Positions 30,206-43,400 of a stretch of DNA of 64,000 nt are shown piece by piece (position 1 is the first letter of the stretch; the number at the start of each line of letters is the position of its first letter). Origin of the DNA: Durusdinium trenchii (Eukaryota; Sar; Dinophyceae; Suessiales; Symbiodiniaceae). The translations under genes and the position numbers were made by a program. The stretch covers positions 755,274-819,273 of the forward strand of contig CAXAMN010021740.1 in NCBI GenBank assembly GCA_963970005.1, in the 5' to 3' direction. The notes beneath the pieces were generated by a model. That model was not told the origin of the DNA and ran no database searches. It saw only the letters and a list, made by a program, of their open reading frames with translations.

Positions 30206-32040
30206 GCCGCTCTTGAGGAGGTGGGGCCGAAAACCCTGGGGGAAGGATGGACACAACATGTCGGCCAGGCGGAGCGCGATGAACGCGAGGCGTTGAAGCA
30301 GGCGAATGTCACAGTGGAGAAGTTGCAGAAGTGGTTGGAGGCAGCAGATTCACGTTGTAACACGCCATCATTCACACATATTCAAAACATTAGGATCCAT
30401 TAGGGCATTTGGAGGGGCGGGGGCACCCCGACAGGGAATCCAGACCTCGGCAAGCAAACCAGATGAGACGGATGAGGTGGCAAGCAAGATCCAGCTCCTG
30501 GGCCAAGCCAAGTGGCAAAGCTTCAAAGTCTGAGCATAGCAGAGCTAAGCAGAGTCTAATTAGACAGAGTAATTAATTAAAGAGTAAGAGGTAATTAGAG
30601 TTACGTAACTTAAGAGTTAACTGAGTAAAGGTTGGTCTCCTCAGGTGCCAGAGGCATGTCACGCGACCATGTATGCCAGTTGCCAAACAGATGATGTTTG
30701 TGCTTTGCCTGCTTTCCTTAGCCTTAGACCCGTTTTGCGGATGTTTCTGGCTCAGGTCTGAGGCCGAATCCGACTTCCGCAGTGAATATGAATCCATGGT
30801 CTCTTCTTTTGACAAGAAGCTGAAGGATGCTGGTTTCCGCCACGAAGTGTTGCAACATAGCCTTGCTTCATATGAGGGGTTGGCTATGTGTTGCAATATA
30901 TAGAGTCAATAGAGTATTGGGAGCATGAACTGAATTCCGCTGATGACTGGCCTTGTTCCCCATACTCCGCCTTTGTTCCAGGAGTTGGCGGATGCAGAGG
31001 ATGTGCATGAGGCCGCGAAGGCAAGCCGTGATCCAAACCTCGCGCGTTTCATGAAGAGAACTTGTGTGGTAGGAGCTGAAGACGCTATCGAAAGACATTC
31101 AGAAAGAGTCCAAGAAGATGGCCAAGGCTGGAATTGGCATGCAATGGGAAGGTCAAGCACTGGTGCGCCATTGACTTGCCGTCAGGAGATGAAGAAGAAA
31201 TACTATGCCTTGCGAACCAGCCAGAAGGATAAAGCACAGGACCTGATGCAAGAAGCACAGAAGGAGGCTCATTACGTTCCTTGGTTGAATGGGAGATGTC
31301 ACAGGGATTTCTTTGCAGCTCGGTCAATACTTTCGACTTTGTTCTTGGGCCAAGGCCATGAAGATGGCCAGGAAGGTGGAACACTTTGGCCGCAAGGTCC
31401 TGGATGGCTGGAAGGCAACCCAGTGCCAGTTCTGCTTTCAACACATCACCAGGCTGGCCAAAAGGAGGCAGAGTACGAAGGAAACATCGGAAAGGCTGAG
31501 AAGAACACTGAGCATTTGTCAGGAGTGGCCGAGAAGTTAAGAGCTCAGTGAGTGCAATTTGTGTTTAGCACTGGTGTGGTCATTCTGGTATATGGGGAAC
31601 ATGGTGCCTCTTCCACAGCATGGGGCCTGCTCCAGGTATGGGGAAAAGGCCGAGAGGGTCGTGGAGAAGTTTTTCGAGAAGGTGGAGGACAAGGCCCTAC
31701 TTGAACGTAACCTCTACAGAAATACAGGTCATTGGACAAGGGAAAAAAAAAACATGTATAACAACCCTGAAAGGCACAAAATGACTAGAATGGTGGAACC
31801 TTGCCTTGAGATAATTTTGAGGCCTGAAAACCAGGTCCTGATGAAGAAAGTTCTCCAAGCACCGTGCCTCCTGCGAAAACTTGTTGAAGCAATGCAGGTG
31901 GAGGATCGAGCTGATGCGGTAGAGCATCAGGCCGAAGCCAAGCAGAAGGAACGTGAGCAGAGCATTAAAGATGCCCTGGAGGCAGGACTTGCTGAGACTT
32001 GCTGGCATACACCCTTGAAGAGCTCGCATGTGTGGTGAAA
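30206..32040 (+). CDS. Unrecognised helical/coiled-coil protein, multi-exon
   Basis: A chain of exon-like segments on the plus strand, each after an AG acceptor, encodes charged, heptad-like helices: about 30206-30353 (QAERDEREALKQANVTVEKL), 30756-30878 (ESMVSSFDKKLKDAGF), 30982-about 31130 (ELADAEDVHEAAKASRDPN), 31186-about 31300 (KKKYYALRTSQKDKAQDLMQ), 31319-31540 (WAKAMKMARKVEHFGRKVLD), about 31637-31727 (GEKAERVVEKFFEKVEDK), and about 31834-31990 (VEHQAEAKQKEREQSI). A 1-base frame change is needed inside the third segment near 31070, so either an intron border is misjudged or the copy is damaged. No start codon or end is fixed; a Lys/Ala/Pro-rich piece at 32100-32150 may follow. No domain family was recognised. 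Confidence 0.5.
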
Positions 32041-33599
32041 TGTGTTGTTTTAAAGATATAATTTAGGGGCTGAAAAAAGTCCTCAATTGCTTGGGTGCCA
32101 GGAGGCTGCGGGCAAGGCAACTCCTGCGGGCAAGAAAGCCCCTGCGGCAGTCTTTCTCAGCAGCAGCCAGGAATTCTCACCGGAGGCTTGCATGCGTTCT
32201 TGTTTGACAAAGCCTTTCTATTTTTTGGGGGGGTTGTTTAATATGTGTACAATGACACGTGACATTGATCTACAATAACTATACTTGCGGGTAGTTTTGA
32301 GGGGCTCAGTGGATCCCAACTCTGTGCAACTTTCGTCAAGCCTTCTGTGAGGCACTGCTGAGCACCGTGCTGCCTGCAACAGGTCTTGCAACATTGGTCT
32401 TGGCTGTGGCCTGGTACCGCAGGCAGGAACGCAGGATTTTCATGACAGCGGAAGGGCAGTCCAGATAATGATTGCGATACTCAGGGGTTACTCGGTGGTT
32501 CCTTCTCTGCTTTGCGATCGTTCCACTGTGAAGTGCTTCAGTTCAAGATTTGACATCCTAGGCGCCCGACCTTGAGCATGCCACCTTCTCTTGGCTGAGC
32601 CGCGTCACACCACGTGACCATTGTTCCACATGCATTTGAGAAGTGGAACCCTCCTAGTGCAAAACTTGTTTGAAGTCCCGTGGGCATTCTCCAGAGCGTA
32701 ACCAGAGGCCTTTTTCTTACCGGATGCACTTGACATTTTCCACATGGGGACAGTCAAACAGCGCACACCTTTTGAAGTTGCAGCAGGAGCTTTGCACAAA
32801 CAAAGCGAACCTCTTGCAGTCGCGAAGTTTCTGGTATTGAGCGAAGTTGCACGTGTTCTGCAATTATGTCCAGTGTTCATGTGCTCAATGAGGTTCTTAA
32901 ATGTTTTCACGACTGCAATTGTTCTATCTCTTGACTGCAGCCTGGTCAGACTTGGCATGATGCCGGGTGCCAGGTTGACCCAGATCAGATTCCATTGAAA
33001 AAGATATATATATATATATAGACATACATATAATACTTTTCCACATGGCCAGAGGCAAATGACAAATGAGATTGGTTGGTGGGCGCAATCAGTGGCATGC
33101 ATTTATGTTGTCAACATTGAGGCTTCTATTTCTACACCATTGGCGACCGGCACGCCACCCAACAGGACCAGAGGGAGAATACCTACTGACTGATATTTGC
33201 GCTCCGTATGTCGCAAGGCACATTAGAAAGAGTGCGAAGATGCAGAACAGCACTAGTTGTCAATCACCCTGCCATTCACAACGAAGTGTCACTGTGGATG
33301 CTAATTTGGTCAACGACAGCCTCGCTGGGAACGCCGTTGAGTGCATTTCCAGGAGCTGGGCTACCGCATGGCCGAGGCTACAGGCCGCTTTCATTTGGCG
33401 GTGCGCCGCCTTTTTCCTTTATTTACCAAGAGAGTCCAAGACAGAAACAGCAAGCCCGGGTGCCTTGTAGGTACCAACCTGGGTAGTTCATGTTTGGTTG
33501 TCAGCGGGAGCCTTAGATAGCCTTAGCATTCAGGGTTCCTGAGTTCCTGAGTGATTTTTGCCAGTGAACCCACTGCTCAGGTCATGTCTTTCGTCTCGT
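32041..33599. other. Gene-poor stretch
   Basis: A possible extra exon of the coiled-coil gene at about 32104-32190 (GKATPAGKKAPAAVFLSSS). (AT)n at about 33004-33020. No other supported feature. Confidence 0.35.
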
Positions 33600-34400
33600 C
33601 TTTCGCTTTGCAGCTTCCGAGCTCTCCCTTTGACCAGCCAGCAGGCGGACGGAAGTGGTGTTTAGATCCGCAACTAGCGAGAGTTTATGCAAACCCAACT
33701 TTCGGTTTGGAACTTTATCCGCCTCAGGCCGGACATTGGAGCCAAAGGCATACTTCTCAAGATACTCTATGGCAAAGATGGGTCTCATCGATCAGTGGCA
33801 GCCTGGCAACCATTTGGAGCAACAGCTGCACTCTCCAGCTGCCAGTGCCAATTCCAGGGAGTTGCGAGGATGTTTACACTCAGGTTTGACAACACTCTCT
33901 TCAGAACAACCTTCGGATTTAGCCACCTCTACACCACAGAGGCCTTCTTTTGGCCATGGAGACACGTGCGGCCTTGAATGCGCTCGAGTCGCAGGAAGCC
34001 ATTGCCAGAGTTGCAGCTGGAGAGACCGACGTGCCAAGGCGCATATGCATGACATCAGAAAAAACGATGTGCTTGTCATTGTATGTCATGAAGAACTCTG
34101 GTCTCAGGAAATTGGTCTCTCATGTATGTCATGAAATTTCAAGAAGCCTTGGGTTCCCAGGAACTCGCCTTCTCACAAAAGGCCCAGCTTGCCAGAATCT
34201 TAGAAGGGACGCGAGCTTTCTCACAAAAACTGTCGGTTTGGTTTTGACACGCACAATATTCACAATCAGTTGGATAAGGGTCAAAGCCGGTCAAAGCTGT
34301 CCGTTTCGTCCTAGGTTTACTCTGGTTGTAGGACCAGTTCTGATCTCTCTTTGCACAATGGCAGTGTGCTTAGTTCGGTGTGGCAAGTTGCTTGGGATGT
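33600..34400 (+). CDS. Possible exons of an unknown gene
   Basis: Two stretches have protein-like composition: about 33690-33800 (NFIRLRPDIGAKGILLKILY) and about 33953-34040 (METRAALNALESQEAIARVA). They lie in different frames and could be joined by an intron starting near 33880. I recognise no family. They could also be fragments of the upstream coiled-coil gene, which is on the same strand. Confidence 0.2.
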
Positions 34401-36547
34401 AGTTCAGATGCGTGCTGCGGCCACAGTGCAGAAAAGTTAGTTCAAGGGTGCACCATGCAGAGACATTTGACTGAGGATTGTGAGGTGGATGTGGTGCAAT
34501 TTTTGTGCTGCGAGCTGTACTTAGGTTTTGGTGGTCCTTTGCGGGGGCTTGAGTCTTTCAGTGGCTTGACACGCAATTTAAAGTATGAAAGCCAGTGAAA
34601 AGGATGACTTTGGCAGTCATAAAGAAAAGCATCTTATGCAATGGAATCAAGAGCGCGCGCATTTTGTCAGCTTTTGGGTCGTTATGGGAGTTCCACAATG
34701 CTGGTAATGCAACCCTGGACAGATTGCATTTCCAGCCTCCTTGAAAGGATTTCAAGAGGGACATCGCTTTGCAGAAAAGCGGTTTCTCTCTTCTTTTGTT
34801 GCTTACATTCAGATCGGTCGCTTGGAGCGATCTCCAGGTCGCGTGCTCCACATCCTCCACCCTTTGCAGCGACTTAGTGGTAAAGCAGGTTTCAATAGGT
34901 TTTGTTTTTTTTTGAGGCCGGGACGAGGAGGGGGTTTCTTAGGGGCTCATTGATTCGGCTCCTAGATTTCTAGGGACGCCGCAGCGGCAACGGAGCAGCT
35001 TTGCCATGCCTAAAGGCTACAGGTGTTTGATGTTCCCAGATTCTCTCTCGCTAGAGCAGCATGCTTGGAGGATGATGGTAAATATGCTGCATGCACCTGC
35101 TACGACAGTTGGTGATGATTAACATTTTACCCTGAACAACTTGATATTCGGAGCCGGCTATGTGCCTGCACCAGCTGAGTCAATTCCCCAAAGACCATGC
35201 AAGAAACAACCGCTTACAAACTGCAAGATCTAAGTTGAACAAGTTGACAACACCAGGAAGCAAGGTTTGTTGAAGTACTTGAGGGTTCATGCTGGAATTT
35301 GATGCACAGTGTTGCTTCGAACCAAACGTGTTTGGCTTGCTTGCTGAAGGTTCTTTTGTGGCATTGCTGCGGCATTTGTTTACCGAAGTGAACATAAATA
35401 AACGACATCAAACGACAAAGAAGGAACCCATTCATGTTCTGAGACTTGCAAGCATAGGCAGGCAGCAAGAGGCAGACTTCGGGAGCTTCCACTGGCACTT
35501 TGCTGGATCGGCTAAATCGACACAGGTACTTTACAAGCGCAAATTGACACCAAGTACTTGCGGAAAATGACGTAACATGAGGTTCTCCTGCTTTGCTTGA
35601 CCAAGGCTTGTGCAACTTTGGCTTCTTTGTCTCGACACCTGCGACTCATGTGTGTGGCTTTGTTACGCCGCTTGTTTGCAGAATCGTTGACTCGCAACCT
35701 CGCGCAACCTCAATCCAGTGAAGCTGCACACGGGGCACACGAAGCCTAGCAGCCCACGGAAAAATTATGAAAGATGATGAAAGTTTGGCTCGTGGACTGC
35801 TTGAGGCAACCGACATATCGTTTGTGGCAGCCTTTCAAGGGTGGACACTTGCACGTCATCTTCCAAGCCATAGGCTGGAGTGCAAAAGATGCAGATAGCC
35901 TCATGAGTCCATGAGGTCCACAGATGCCGTCATGAGTCCCATAATGGTTCTTGCTCCAAGAGTTACTTTCAAATCACTAAAACTCAGGTAATACAGGATG
36001 ACACGATTCAGAGATCGCATCTTTGGTCTTCGACAGACAAGCCGGTGGACCACCTTGGGGTTTGTCGATGGATTCCATGAAAGACATATATAACTGAAAG
36101 TCATTGGCCTGTCGCTTCAACCGTTCCATGCATTTAGCATTGGATTTTCTCGGACTGCTGATTTCCGCAGGCTGGTCAATGTTTGCGGTGCTGGTGCTCC
36201 AAGGGTGGGCAGCCACAGACAAATGAGAATCAAGTGCCTCAGTCCAGTGCCGTTGCCACCGTTGGCATGGCAAGGTAGGATAAGCCTGCAGACAGGCCAG
36301 GAGGTTTGCAGGAGCTGGTACTGGTACTTGAGAAATTGTTGGACAGCCCTAGTGAGGTCCCTTTTGTGGTTTCTTAGATTACTGTAGCTGAAACCTGAGG
36401 CTGACAGACTGGTTTGAGGCGGGCGAAAAGATCATGGAGCCTCTAGGTGGCATATGATTTGTTGATCCAAGTGTCCCCACAGGAAGCGTTTATGCCAATT
36501 TATGCCCTGTGCCTCCTTAACGAACTAACAAAGAAGAAGGAAAAGGG
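34401..36547. other. Gene-poor stretch
   Basis: No supported exon, repeat or RNA. Open frames on both strands (for example 34558-34860 minus and 35214-35615 minus) overlap each other and have no motifs. Confidence 0.4.
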
Positions 36548-37045
36548 ATGAGCACCGCGGCATCATGCATTTGCCAGCTTCGACAGCTGAGCTTCCAAGG
36601 CTACTCTACATCAATGTCGATCGCAACAAGGCAAACACAGCATGATGACGAAAAAGATTGGGCGCGTTTCACTGGACCCACAGCATTTGATGTACAATTA
36701 CTGGCTTGCGCACTTCAGCCTGCACCATCTACAAGTCCTGTTGCCAAAGGGCGTTTGCATAGCCATTGGGCGCTGCTAATTTTGGACACACAAGGAGTTG
36801 CACCGTCATGCTTTCGTAAACCTTTGTTGTGCACCAGGAAGGCATTTGCTGGCCAACTGCTGCTACTAGTTGCTAGGGTGTTGCAAGACCAGGTGATAAG
36901 ATATGCCTTGGGCGACATGCATTGCACCGAGAAACGTCAAGCTGCGTTTGTTGGATGTGTTTGCCAGGCTGCCCTTGCGTTGATTGCCCAGGTGCAATTG
37001 TTCCCTCTTTCTTTCCCCATGTGTGTTTATCGGAGTGACATTTGA
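36548..37045 (+). CDS. Possible single-exon ORF, function unknown
   Basis: 165 codons from an ATG to a stop at 37043-37045. The middle part is moderately hydrophobic (AGQLLLLVARVLQDQVIRYA) and Cys residues are scattered. No motif was recognised. It may be chance: DNA here is not strongly biased, and the flanks are non-coding. Confidence 0.2.
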   Translation: MSTAASCICQLRQLSFQGYSTSMSIATRQTQHDDEKDWARFTGPTAFDVQLLACALQPAPSTSPVAKGRLHSHWALLILDTQGVAPSCFRKPLLCTRKAFAGQLLLLVARVLQDQVIRYALGDMHCTEKRQAAFVGCVCQAALALIAQVQLFPLSFPMCVYRSDI

Positions 37046-38689
37046 TTTACTGTAGCACATGCTTACCTGCATGTGTCCTTTCCTCTAGCTGGATTTCAGT
37101 TGCTTGCCGCATTCAGGGACATGTTTTGCCGCCAGGTCACGCTTGGACTGAGCGTGCTTGTGTTCAAGGGGGGCGCTTGGGAGAAAAGCAAAAGTAGCTA
37201 AGCGTTTTAAGCGATGTGCATTTCCCCAGGATGGAAGGTCATACAGTGTCCCTTGGCTGTAGACATGTCATAGTGGGTGAGGAGCTTAGACTTAGACAGG
37301 AAGTTAATGGAAGTTATAGTTATAGGACAACACAGAAGGCTTAGGCCTAGCACGGCGCTTCTATTCTTCTGATTACGATAGATTACGGATCTTCCGAAAC
37401 ACTGAAGCTGTAGCTCGTGGCACAGCAGCTTCACTTTTGAAGTGCCAGTTTTTAATTCAATGGCCAAAGCTGCATACGTGCATGGCACACTACACGCAAT
37501 TTGGCACATATTTTGCCTCGGCATTTCTTATATTACCTCATCAAACTGCAGGCCCGCATGGCTGGCAGTTTGCACAGCTGCTTGTGCCCTGGTCTTCCAA
37601 ACCATGAGGCCATTTGGGTCATGGCATTCCACGCTTTTGGTGCGGAAAGAAGCCTAGGGTGCAAGTTCCGGCGTCAGCCGTTCGAGCTACTGTCAAAGAA
37701 TGAAGCTCCACATTCAGCACAGCAGTGATATCTTGATGAAGAGTCACTGGGAAAAAGTGTCTCCCACCGAAGACTGGGCAATAAAATGAGGCCGTGACAC
37801 TACTGGGACCTGTTGATCACTCAGGTGCTACGAAAGACCATGGAAAGCCTGGACCGGAAATGGGAGCACTTAATTGCTTTTGACGATTGTACTGACGCTT
37901 ACGCTGGTCAACAGCTGTTTGGCCCACGGCGGCGGCACCACAACAGCTGACCTCAACGCAGCTGCCAAAAAGTGCCCTCTTCAGAGCCTAACAGCTTGCG
38001 GTACTCATGGATCGGTCTTGCACACTTAGACAGCAAGTCACAACTTACCTTGGTTGTCGCGGAAAGTATATACTGCAGATATCTGTAGATTGGTTAACAT
38101 GTCTGTGTGGTTCTGACAACAGCTAAAAGCCTAATCAAGGGCAGGATGGTTGAAAACGACTTTGTGATCTTGGCAGAATAGCAGGGCGTATACGGAAAGC
38201 ATTGAGTACCTTCGACCACTTTAGGTAAGGCAGGTTCGGTCAGGTTCGCGAGGTGAGCTAGTCCAGCCGTCTACCACAACATATCACCGCACTCCCGCAG
38301 GACTCTTGCATTTGATACATCAGCGACTGCATGGGCCATGATAGCTTCAGTTTGTCAATGAATTATAGCACCGCGCGGAATATGTCGCATGCACAGCAGA
38401 CAGTCCTTCCTGGAAGCTTCCTGCTTCCTGGCAGCTCCAATAGCTTTTGGTGAATGAATTGTACATGAGTGGTTTCATCATTTGCAATGACTGTCTACAA
38501 CACACATCCTCACTCTGTACCTCCAGCTCACTTGCTTTCCACGACGTTTGAATGGGGGCATGGCATTGGCTTCGCTTGGCCGGAATTGCTGGAGTGAGTG
38601 CGCTTACGCTTGTCCATTGTGTCTCGACAGGTCCCGAACCATGACATACTACACATGATCATGTGACTATGTGACATGAGCATTAGGTC
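37046..38689. other. Gene-poor stretch
   Basis: No supported exon or RNA gene. Contains short AT-rich patches only. Confidence 0.4.
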
Positions 38690-38740
38690 GCTATTAGGTG
38701 GAGGCCATCGTGGATAGTAACAAGAAGCTACTAGAATCCT
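38690..38740. repeat. Fragment of the CTAGTAGC repeat family
   Basis: TATTAGGTGGAGGCCATCGT followed by GATAGTAACAAGAAGCTACTAG: the same words as in the copies near 8.9 and 40.4 kb. Confidence 0.6.
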
Positions 38741-38924
38741 CATGTGACAATATATGATATATAGTAGGGTCAGATGCCAGATGATCCAACACCAGCGAAG
38801 GGAGTCGGAGTATGAAGAAGCTAGCAGAGGGGGTGTCAATTGCTCAAAGGCGTTCCTCAGAGCGTTAGCCGAACACGCCACATGACACCGAGGTTTCTGG
38901 TGGCCCCCACCCAATGAGAGGCAT

Positions 38925-40010
38925 ATGCGGCACGAGCCCCTGGTGCCATTGACGGAGTCCTCAGCTCCCAGTGTCAGCGTCAGCAACATCACACCAGCCA
39001 CATTTTCCCAGCCGCAGGGGGAGCCAGGCATCGGCAGAAGGAAGCCGGAAAGAGCAGACATCGGCGTCGGTTTGCAGAGCCTACAGACGTTGCAGGGAAA
39101 GAATTTGATTCTGGCAGGTGATTCCAACGACCGTCAGTTTTTCCGTTTTCTTTGCCAACATTTAACTGGCCGCTTCGACGGAGTTCTGGTTGTGGACAAG
39201 ATGACCAACGAAGAACCTGGTGAATATCGCGGCCGGCTGACCTGGCCAGAGCAGGCGAAGACATTAGTTTGCCACGACGAAGCTAGAAATGCAAGCGTGG
39301 TGTTTCTTTTTCATTATGGCCTGTTCAGTCTTCCCCCCCAGCCGCCATGGTACTTGGACTTTGCTAAGAGAAGAATGGGGACGCACTTCCTGGGCATTCA
39401 GGGCAAGGCAAAGATTGTGCCCAGCACAGACCTTGCTAAATTTATTTGGCCTCAAATCATTCAGCAACATTTGCCAAGCAGGCCATTGTTGCTGCTTGTC
39501 CAGTCCTCCATGTGGGATGCCTTTGCAGTCCTTGAAAGTTTGACTGGCAAGCGAGTTTCACAGATGAACAAGCTAGATGTGCAGACTCTGTATTCTGTTG
39601 TGTTTTCACACGAGAACTTAACGCATTGGGGATGGCTGCAGCGTGCCTCTGAATTTATTGGGATGATTCTAGAAGGGGTCCACAGTCAGGGCATGCTGGC
39701 TACGGTTCTGTGGCGTACCAACCCGAACTGTCCTGCCCTGCCTGAAGAGGGCTCAGTCACGGCAAACGCCTTATCTGGTCTTTTTGCTGACGCTGTTAGG
39801 GCAGAGATCCTTCAAGGGTCAGCTCCTTGGGGAGAGATTTGCCTTGTGGATTGGCGGAAGAACTTGGAGATCCACAGTCCGAAGCAATGCGACAAACATC
39901 ACTACACTAAAGAGGGCTATGCTGCGTACTTGTCCTCTCTGAAAGGGTGTGTGCTGATTTCCCCGTTGGCTGAGCAAAAAGTGGAGTACGAGCATGTCCC
40001 ATGTGCATGA
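38925..40010 (+). CDS. SGNH/PC-esterase-like hydrolase, single exon
   Basis: 361 codons from ATG 38925. After about 55 polar residues comes LQGKNLILAGDSNDRQFF: a hydrophobic strand followed by Gly-Asp-Ser, the block I signature of SGNH hydrolases in the PC-esterase/trichome-birefringence-like style (GDSxxR). Mid-protein, LLLLVQSSMWDAF and ATVLWRTNPNCP fit the strands that carry the oxyanion-hole residues. Near the end, SPKQCDKHHYTKEGYAAYL supplies Asp-x-x-His (DKHH), the block V pair. Members act as esterases or acetyltransferases on polysaccharides. No clear signal peptide is seen at this start. The lack of introns contrasts with neighbouring genes and could mean a retrocopy. Confidence 0.65.
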   Translation: MRHEPLVPLTESSAPSVSVSNITPATFSQPQGEPGIGRRKPERADIGVGLQSLQTLQGKNLILAGDSNDRQFFRFLCQHLTGRFDGVLVVDKMTNEEPGEYRGRLTWPEQAKTLVCHDEARNASVVFLFHYGLFSLPPQPPWYLDFAKRRMGTHFLGIQGKAKIVPSTDLAKFIWPQIIQQHLPSRPLLLLVQSSMWDAFAVLESLTGKRVSQMNKLDVQTLYSVVFSHENLTHWGWLQRASEFIGMILEGVHSQGMLATVLWRTNPNCPALPEEGSVTANALSGLFADAVRAEILQGSAPWGEICLVDWRKNLEIHSPKQCDKHHYTKEGYAAYLSSLKGCVLISPLAEQKVEYEHVPCA

Positions 40011-40369
40011 ACGGACTTCGATGCATATATTTATATATAGAGAGGGTCCTAAGTTCGCGATGCTTTGCAGCAGTAGGGCGTGCACGCAGCAAGGAAGGCT
40101 CAACTTATTTCAAAGAGTTGAGAGAGTGACATAGAACAATGTCAGACAAGAGAGAAAAGACAACCCATTGGTACAATTATTGAATATTGGGTGCCAAACC
40201 CTGCATTTGCCCGAACTCCAACGTTTGCAAGATTCGTGACTAAAAATTTGCTACTGCTAGGATGCTACCATTCAACATTTGCTTCGTTGTGCCTTTGCCA
40301 ATCTTTGCCACGTGGGCTGCCCTGAAAATCAGGCGTGGGTGCGCAACGTGGTGAAAAACCACAGAACTA
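40011..40369. other. 3' flank without features
   Basis: AT-rich start (ATATATTTATATATAG at about 40024-40039), otherwise nothing recognised. Confidence 0.4.
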
Positions 40370-40470
40370 GGTAATTAACAAGAAGCTACTAGTAGCTCCT
40401 GGCATTACTACTAGTAGCAAGAAGCTAATAGGTTGGAGACCATCGCTTCTAGTAGCAAGACGCTACTTGA
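40370..40470. repeat. CTAGTAGC-family repeat cluster
   Basis: AACAAGAAGCTACTAGTAGC, GCATTACTACTAGTAGCAAG and AGGTTGGAGACCATCGCTTC in succession; same family as 8.84-9.0 kb. Confidence 0.8.
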
Positions 40471-43400
40471 AACCGTTAACTTGCGAAGGCCCAGTCCATG
40501 GCGTGGCTCTTTGGAGCCTGGACCTTCGACTTTCGGATTTGTCCCTTTTGGCGCACTTGCGCGTGTCCCAACTAGGCCGCTGGTGGCCACTTGACTTTAG
40601 CCGGCCGTGAGGCTGGTGTTCTATTCCTTACACCTTGATTCCTGTGGTACTTAAGCAACAAGCAGATGTCCTCGCCATGTTGCAGCAAGATTTTCCATCA
40701 CTTTGTGGACTGTCCCGATTTTCCAAAGAAAGGTCATCCAAGAGAGTCTCCTTGCAGATGGTGGCTTCGCCTATGTGTGCGACACGGGCCGACTCAGCAA
40801 TCTTCTTACAAGTCCTATTCACTTCGCATGGAAATGTAGAAAGTGCCAGATTGTTTATGATCTTGCTGACTCACCGTGTAGATTTCAGTAAGCTTGAAAC
40901 TACTCAAACTGACACGTGAGGTACAGGGGTTCAAGCCTTAGTGTTGGGAGCGCACAGAAGCACAGTGCAGACTGCTTCCTTGACAACACGTCCCAGAGAC
41001 GTTCATAGATATCCTTCAAGTTCTTCAACAGCTGCTGAAACCATCTTCAATATTTTCACCGACTTTGATACGATCACAGAGGGCTTCCCCTACAGCGTTC
41101 TGATTGTGTGTCGCAGGCCGAGATGCCCAAAGTGGTGAAGCGGTAGCCATCCGCAAGGCTTTGCTACAGGACTCTCAGGCTCTTTGGAGACACCAATCAC
41201 TCTCCAATTCTGCATCCTTTGGCATCCAACTTGGCTCTTTATTTGTGGGCTGCAGACCAGGCACAGCAATCAGCGCGCGTGGAGATGGCACTTTTGCAAC
41301 GCTTGCCGCAACCCTACAGACCGTACACACCCTGCACGTGGGAAGTCTAGGTTATGGAGAGAGGAGCAGGTTGGGGATCCTGTTTGGCATAATTAGGAGG
41401 TGATTCACCTGTCAGCAGGGTTTAAAACCCCCAAAGCCTCCCCGCAGCATATCCACCTTCAGGCCAGAGCATCAGCACATCGTCCGCTTCCTTGGGGCCG
41501 AGATCTTGGAGGAAGTCGGTTCCACACGAAAACTGCAGGCCATCCAGGGAGCGGATTGCTTTGCCGTCGCTTGGTGTCATGCCAGGGCCCATTGAAGGCC
41601 CCAGGCCGAAGTTGAACCCATATTGAACTCAAAGAGCATGTTGGTTGGCAACTGCATGAGGGCTTTCAAGTGTTCTTAGGGACCTGGCCTGTTCTTTGTT
41701 TCCCTCAACGGCCCGTTTGGTCGGTGAAGCTCGCAGGCCATTTCTCTCTTTGAGCTGTGTTGAGGGCTGAGCGGAGGAACATGGAGAGGGCGAATCGGCG
41801 ACGAAGATGGGCCCCCATCGACGACCACCCTGGGAGCGCTAAGTCTTTCTTTGGCGTTTGCGTGCAAAGCATGTCCTTTCCAGTGGGTATGTGAGGGTTC
41901 ATGCTGTTCCGTTTCGGCAGCACTACGACGGGTTGAAGTTTTTGTTTGTGAGATCTCGTGAGTCTTTTTATGCGCGAAGTCTCTCTTTGGCATCGGCACG
42001 TAATTGGATTGTAAAGTGCTCGCTTTCGCAGTAACCTTTTCAGGTGTTGAATGTTCATGGATTTTCTATGATTTTCGTTTTGCTTCTCCAATTTCAGGCA
42101 CTGGTGGAACCTTGTTTGCAAGGTACCCTGGCTGCACTTTCGGCACACTTGGCCTTTAGTCATCTGGGGAAGCGGCTTTTGCACACCAGGGTAGAAGCTG
42201 TGAAGGAAAGAGCTTGCCGGGCTACAGGCAGAATTGACATCCATTTGCACATAGTTTTTGGAAAGCGCATGAGCTGCCAGGAGCTCCAATGCGATTCTGC
42301 TGTCCGCGGCCCTGGTCATAGAGTTGTTTTGCATTCAGCCTGCGCAGAGTTTCAAAACAGCTTGGTCATAGAGTCATAGGATGTGATAGGGCTTTTGGAG
42401 GCCCTTGCCTGCCGGAAGCGGAAGTAGTAGCTGTGCTTGTGCCTCAGTATACAAGTCATTTTCCTTTTGACTGGACCATCGACCAGTTGGGTGTGCTCCC
42501 AGCTGTGCACAGAAGGTTACAAGCCGGAGCGTCCGCTCTGAGCCATTTGCATGCACATCGTCACGGCCTTTGTGAACAATTCAAGTCGTAGATGTCATAG
42601 GACCGTGGGATTCTGGAAAGGTGCAAGAGAAGATTTTGCGGAAAAGGTTGTGCATAAAATTCTAGTTTTTGTGCATGCAATGAGGCATAATTCATTATGA
42701 TGTCAAGAGCGAGAACCTGATGCTGGGCCCGGCAGCCTTGATCACTCCAGTCAGAGAGGTTCGTGGTCCTCGGCCGTAGTTCCCAGCACACCTCCACACC
42801 CCCAAGTGTCATAGTCATGGACTCTGAAGAAACTGAATGGTAGATGCGCTTTGAGAGGAAGCCTTGCAAGGTTCTGATGGCCTTTGGAAGCTTGGGGACT
42901 TTGGCTCTGCAAGCCGCTGGGCGTCGATGATTCTGGTTGACTGTGCATGGTAGATGTCCAATCCTTGTAGGCTTCGACAAACCACTAGGATGGGCAGTAG
43001 TTTGACTTGTTGAAATGCTGATGGATTGCCCATGTTCTACAAGTAGATCGTGACACGAGGTTCTCGCTGTACACCTTTTCGTTTGTGCGCTTTGTGCCAT
43101 GCATTGCTCCCCCTAAAAATGAGTAGCATTCAGCATGACGCATGGAAGTTGCCCCATGACGCTTTGTCTAAGTCTTCAGTCTAAGTCTTTGTGCGTGGAA
43201 GTTGCCCTGGGAACATCAGCCAGCATCCTCATGTTGCTCCGATGCGACGTTGTGGGTTGCATTCTCAAATGGAATTGCCCGACAGAGAACTAATTTACTG
43301 GCACCTAGTCTAGTACACTAGCATACCAATTCTCCACGCAACACAGCCATCCACAGCGCACCTTCACTAGTGAGCTCCTTTCCACTTATGGTTTACCCAG

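Noticed and set aside
38528..39127. Minus-strand open frame of 199 codons
   Set aside because: It overlaps the start of the SGNH-like gene on the plus strand and runs into repeat DNA; no recognisable domain.
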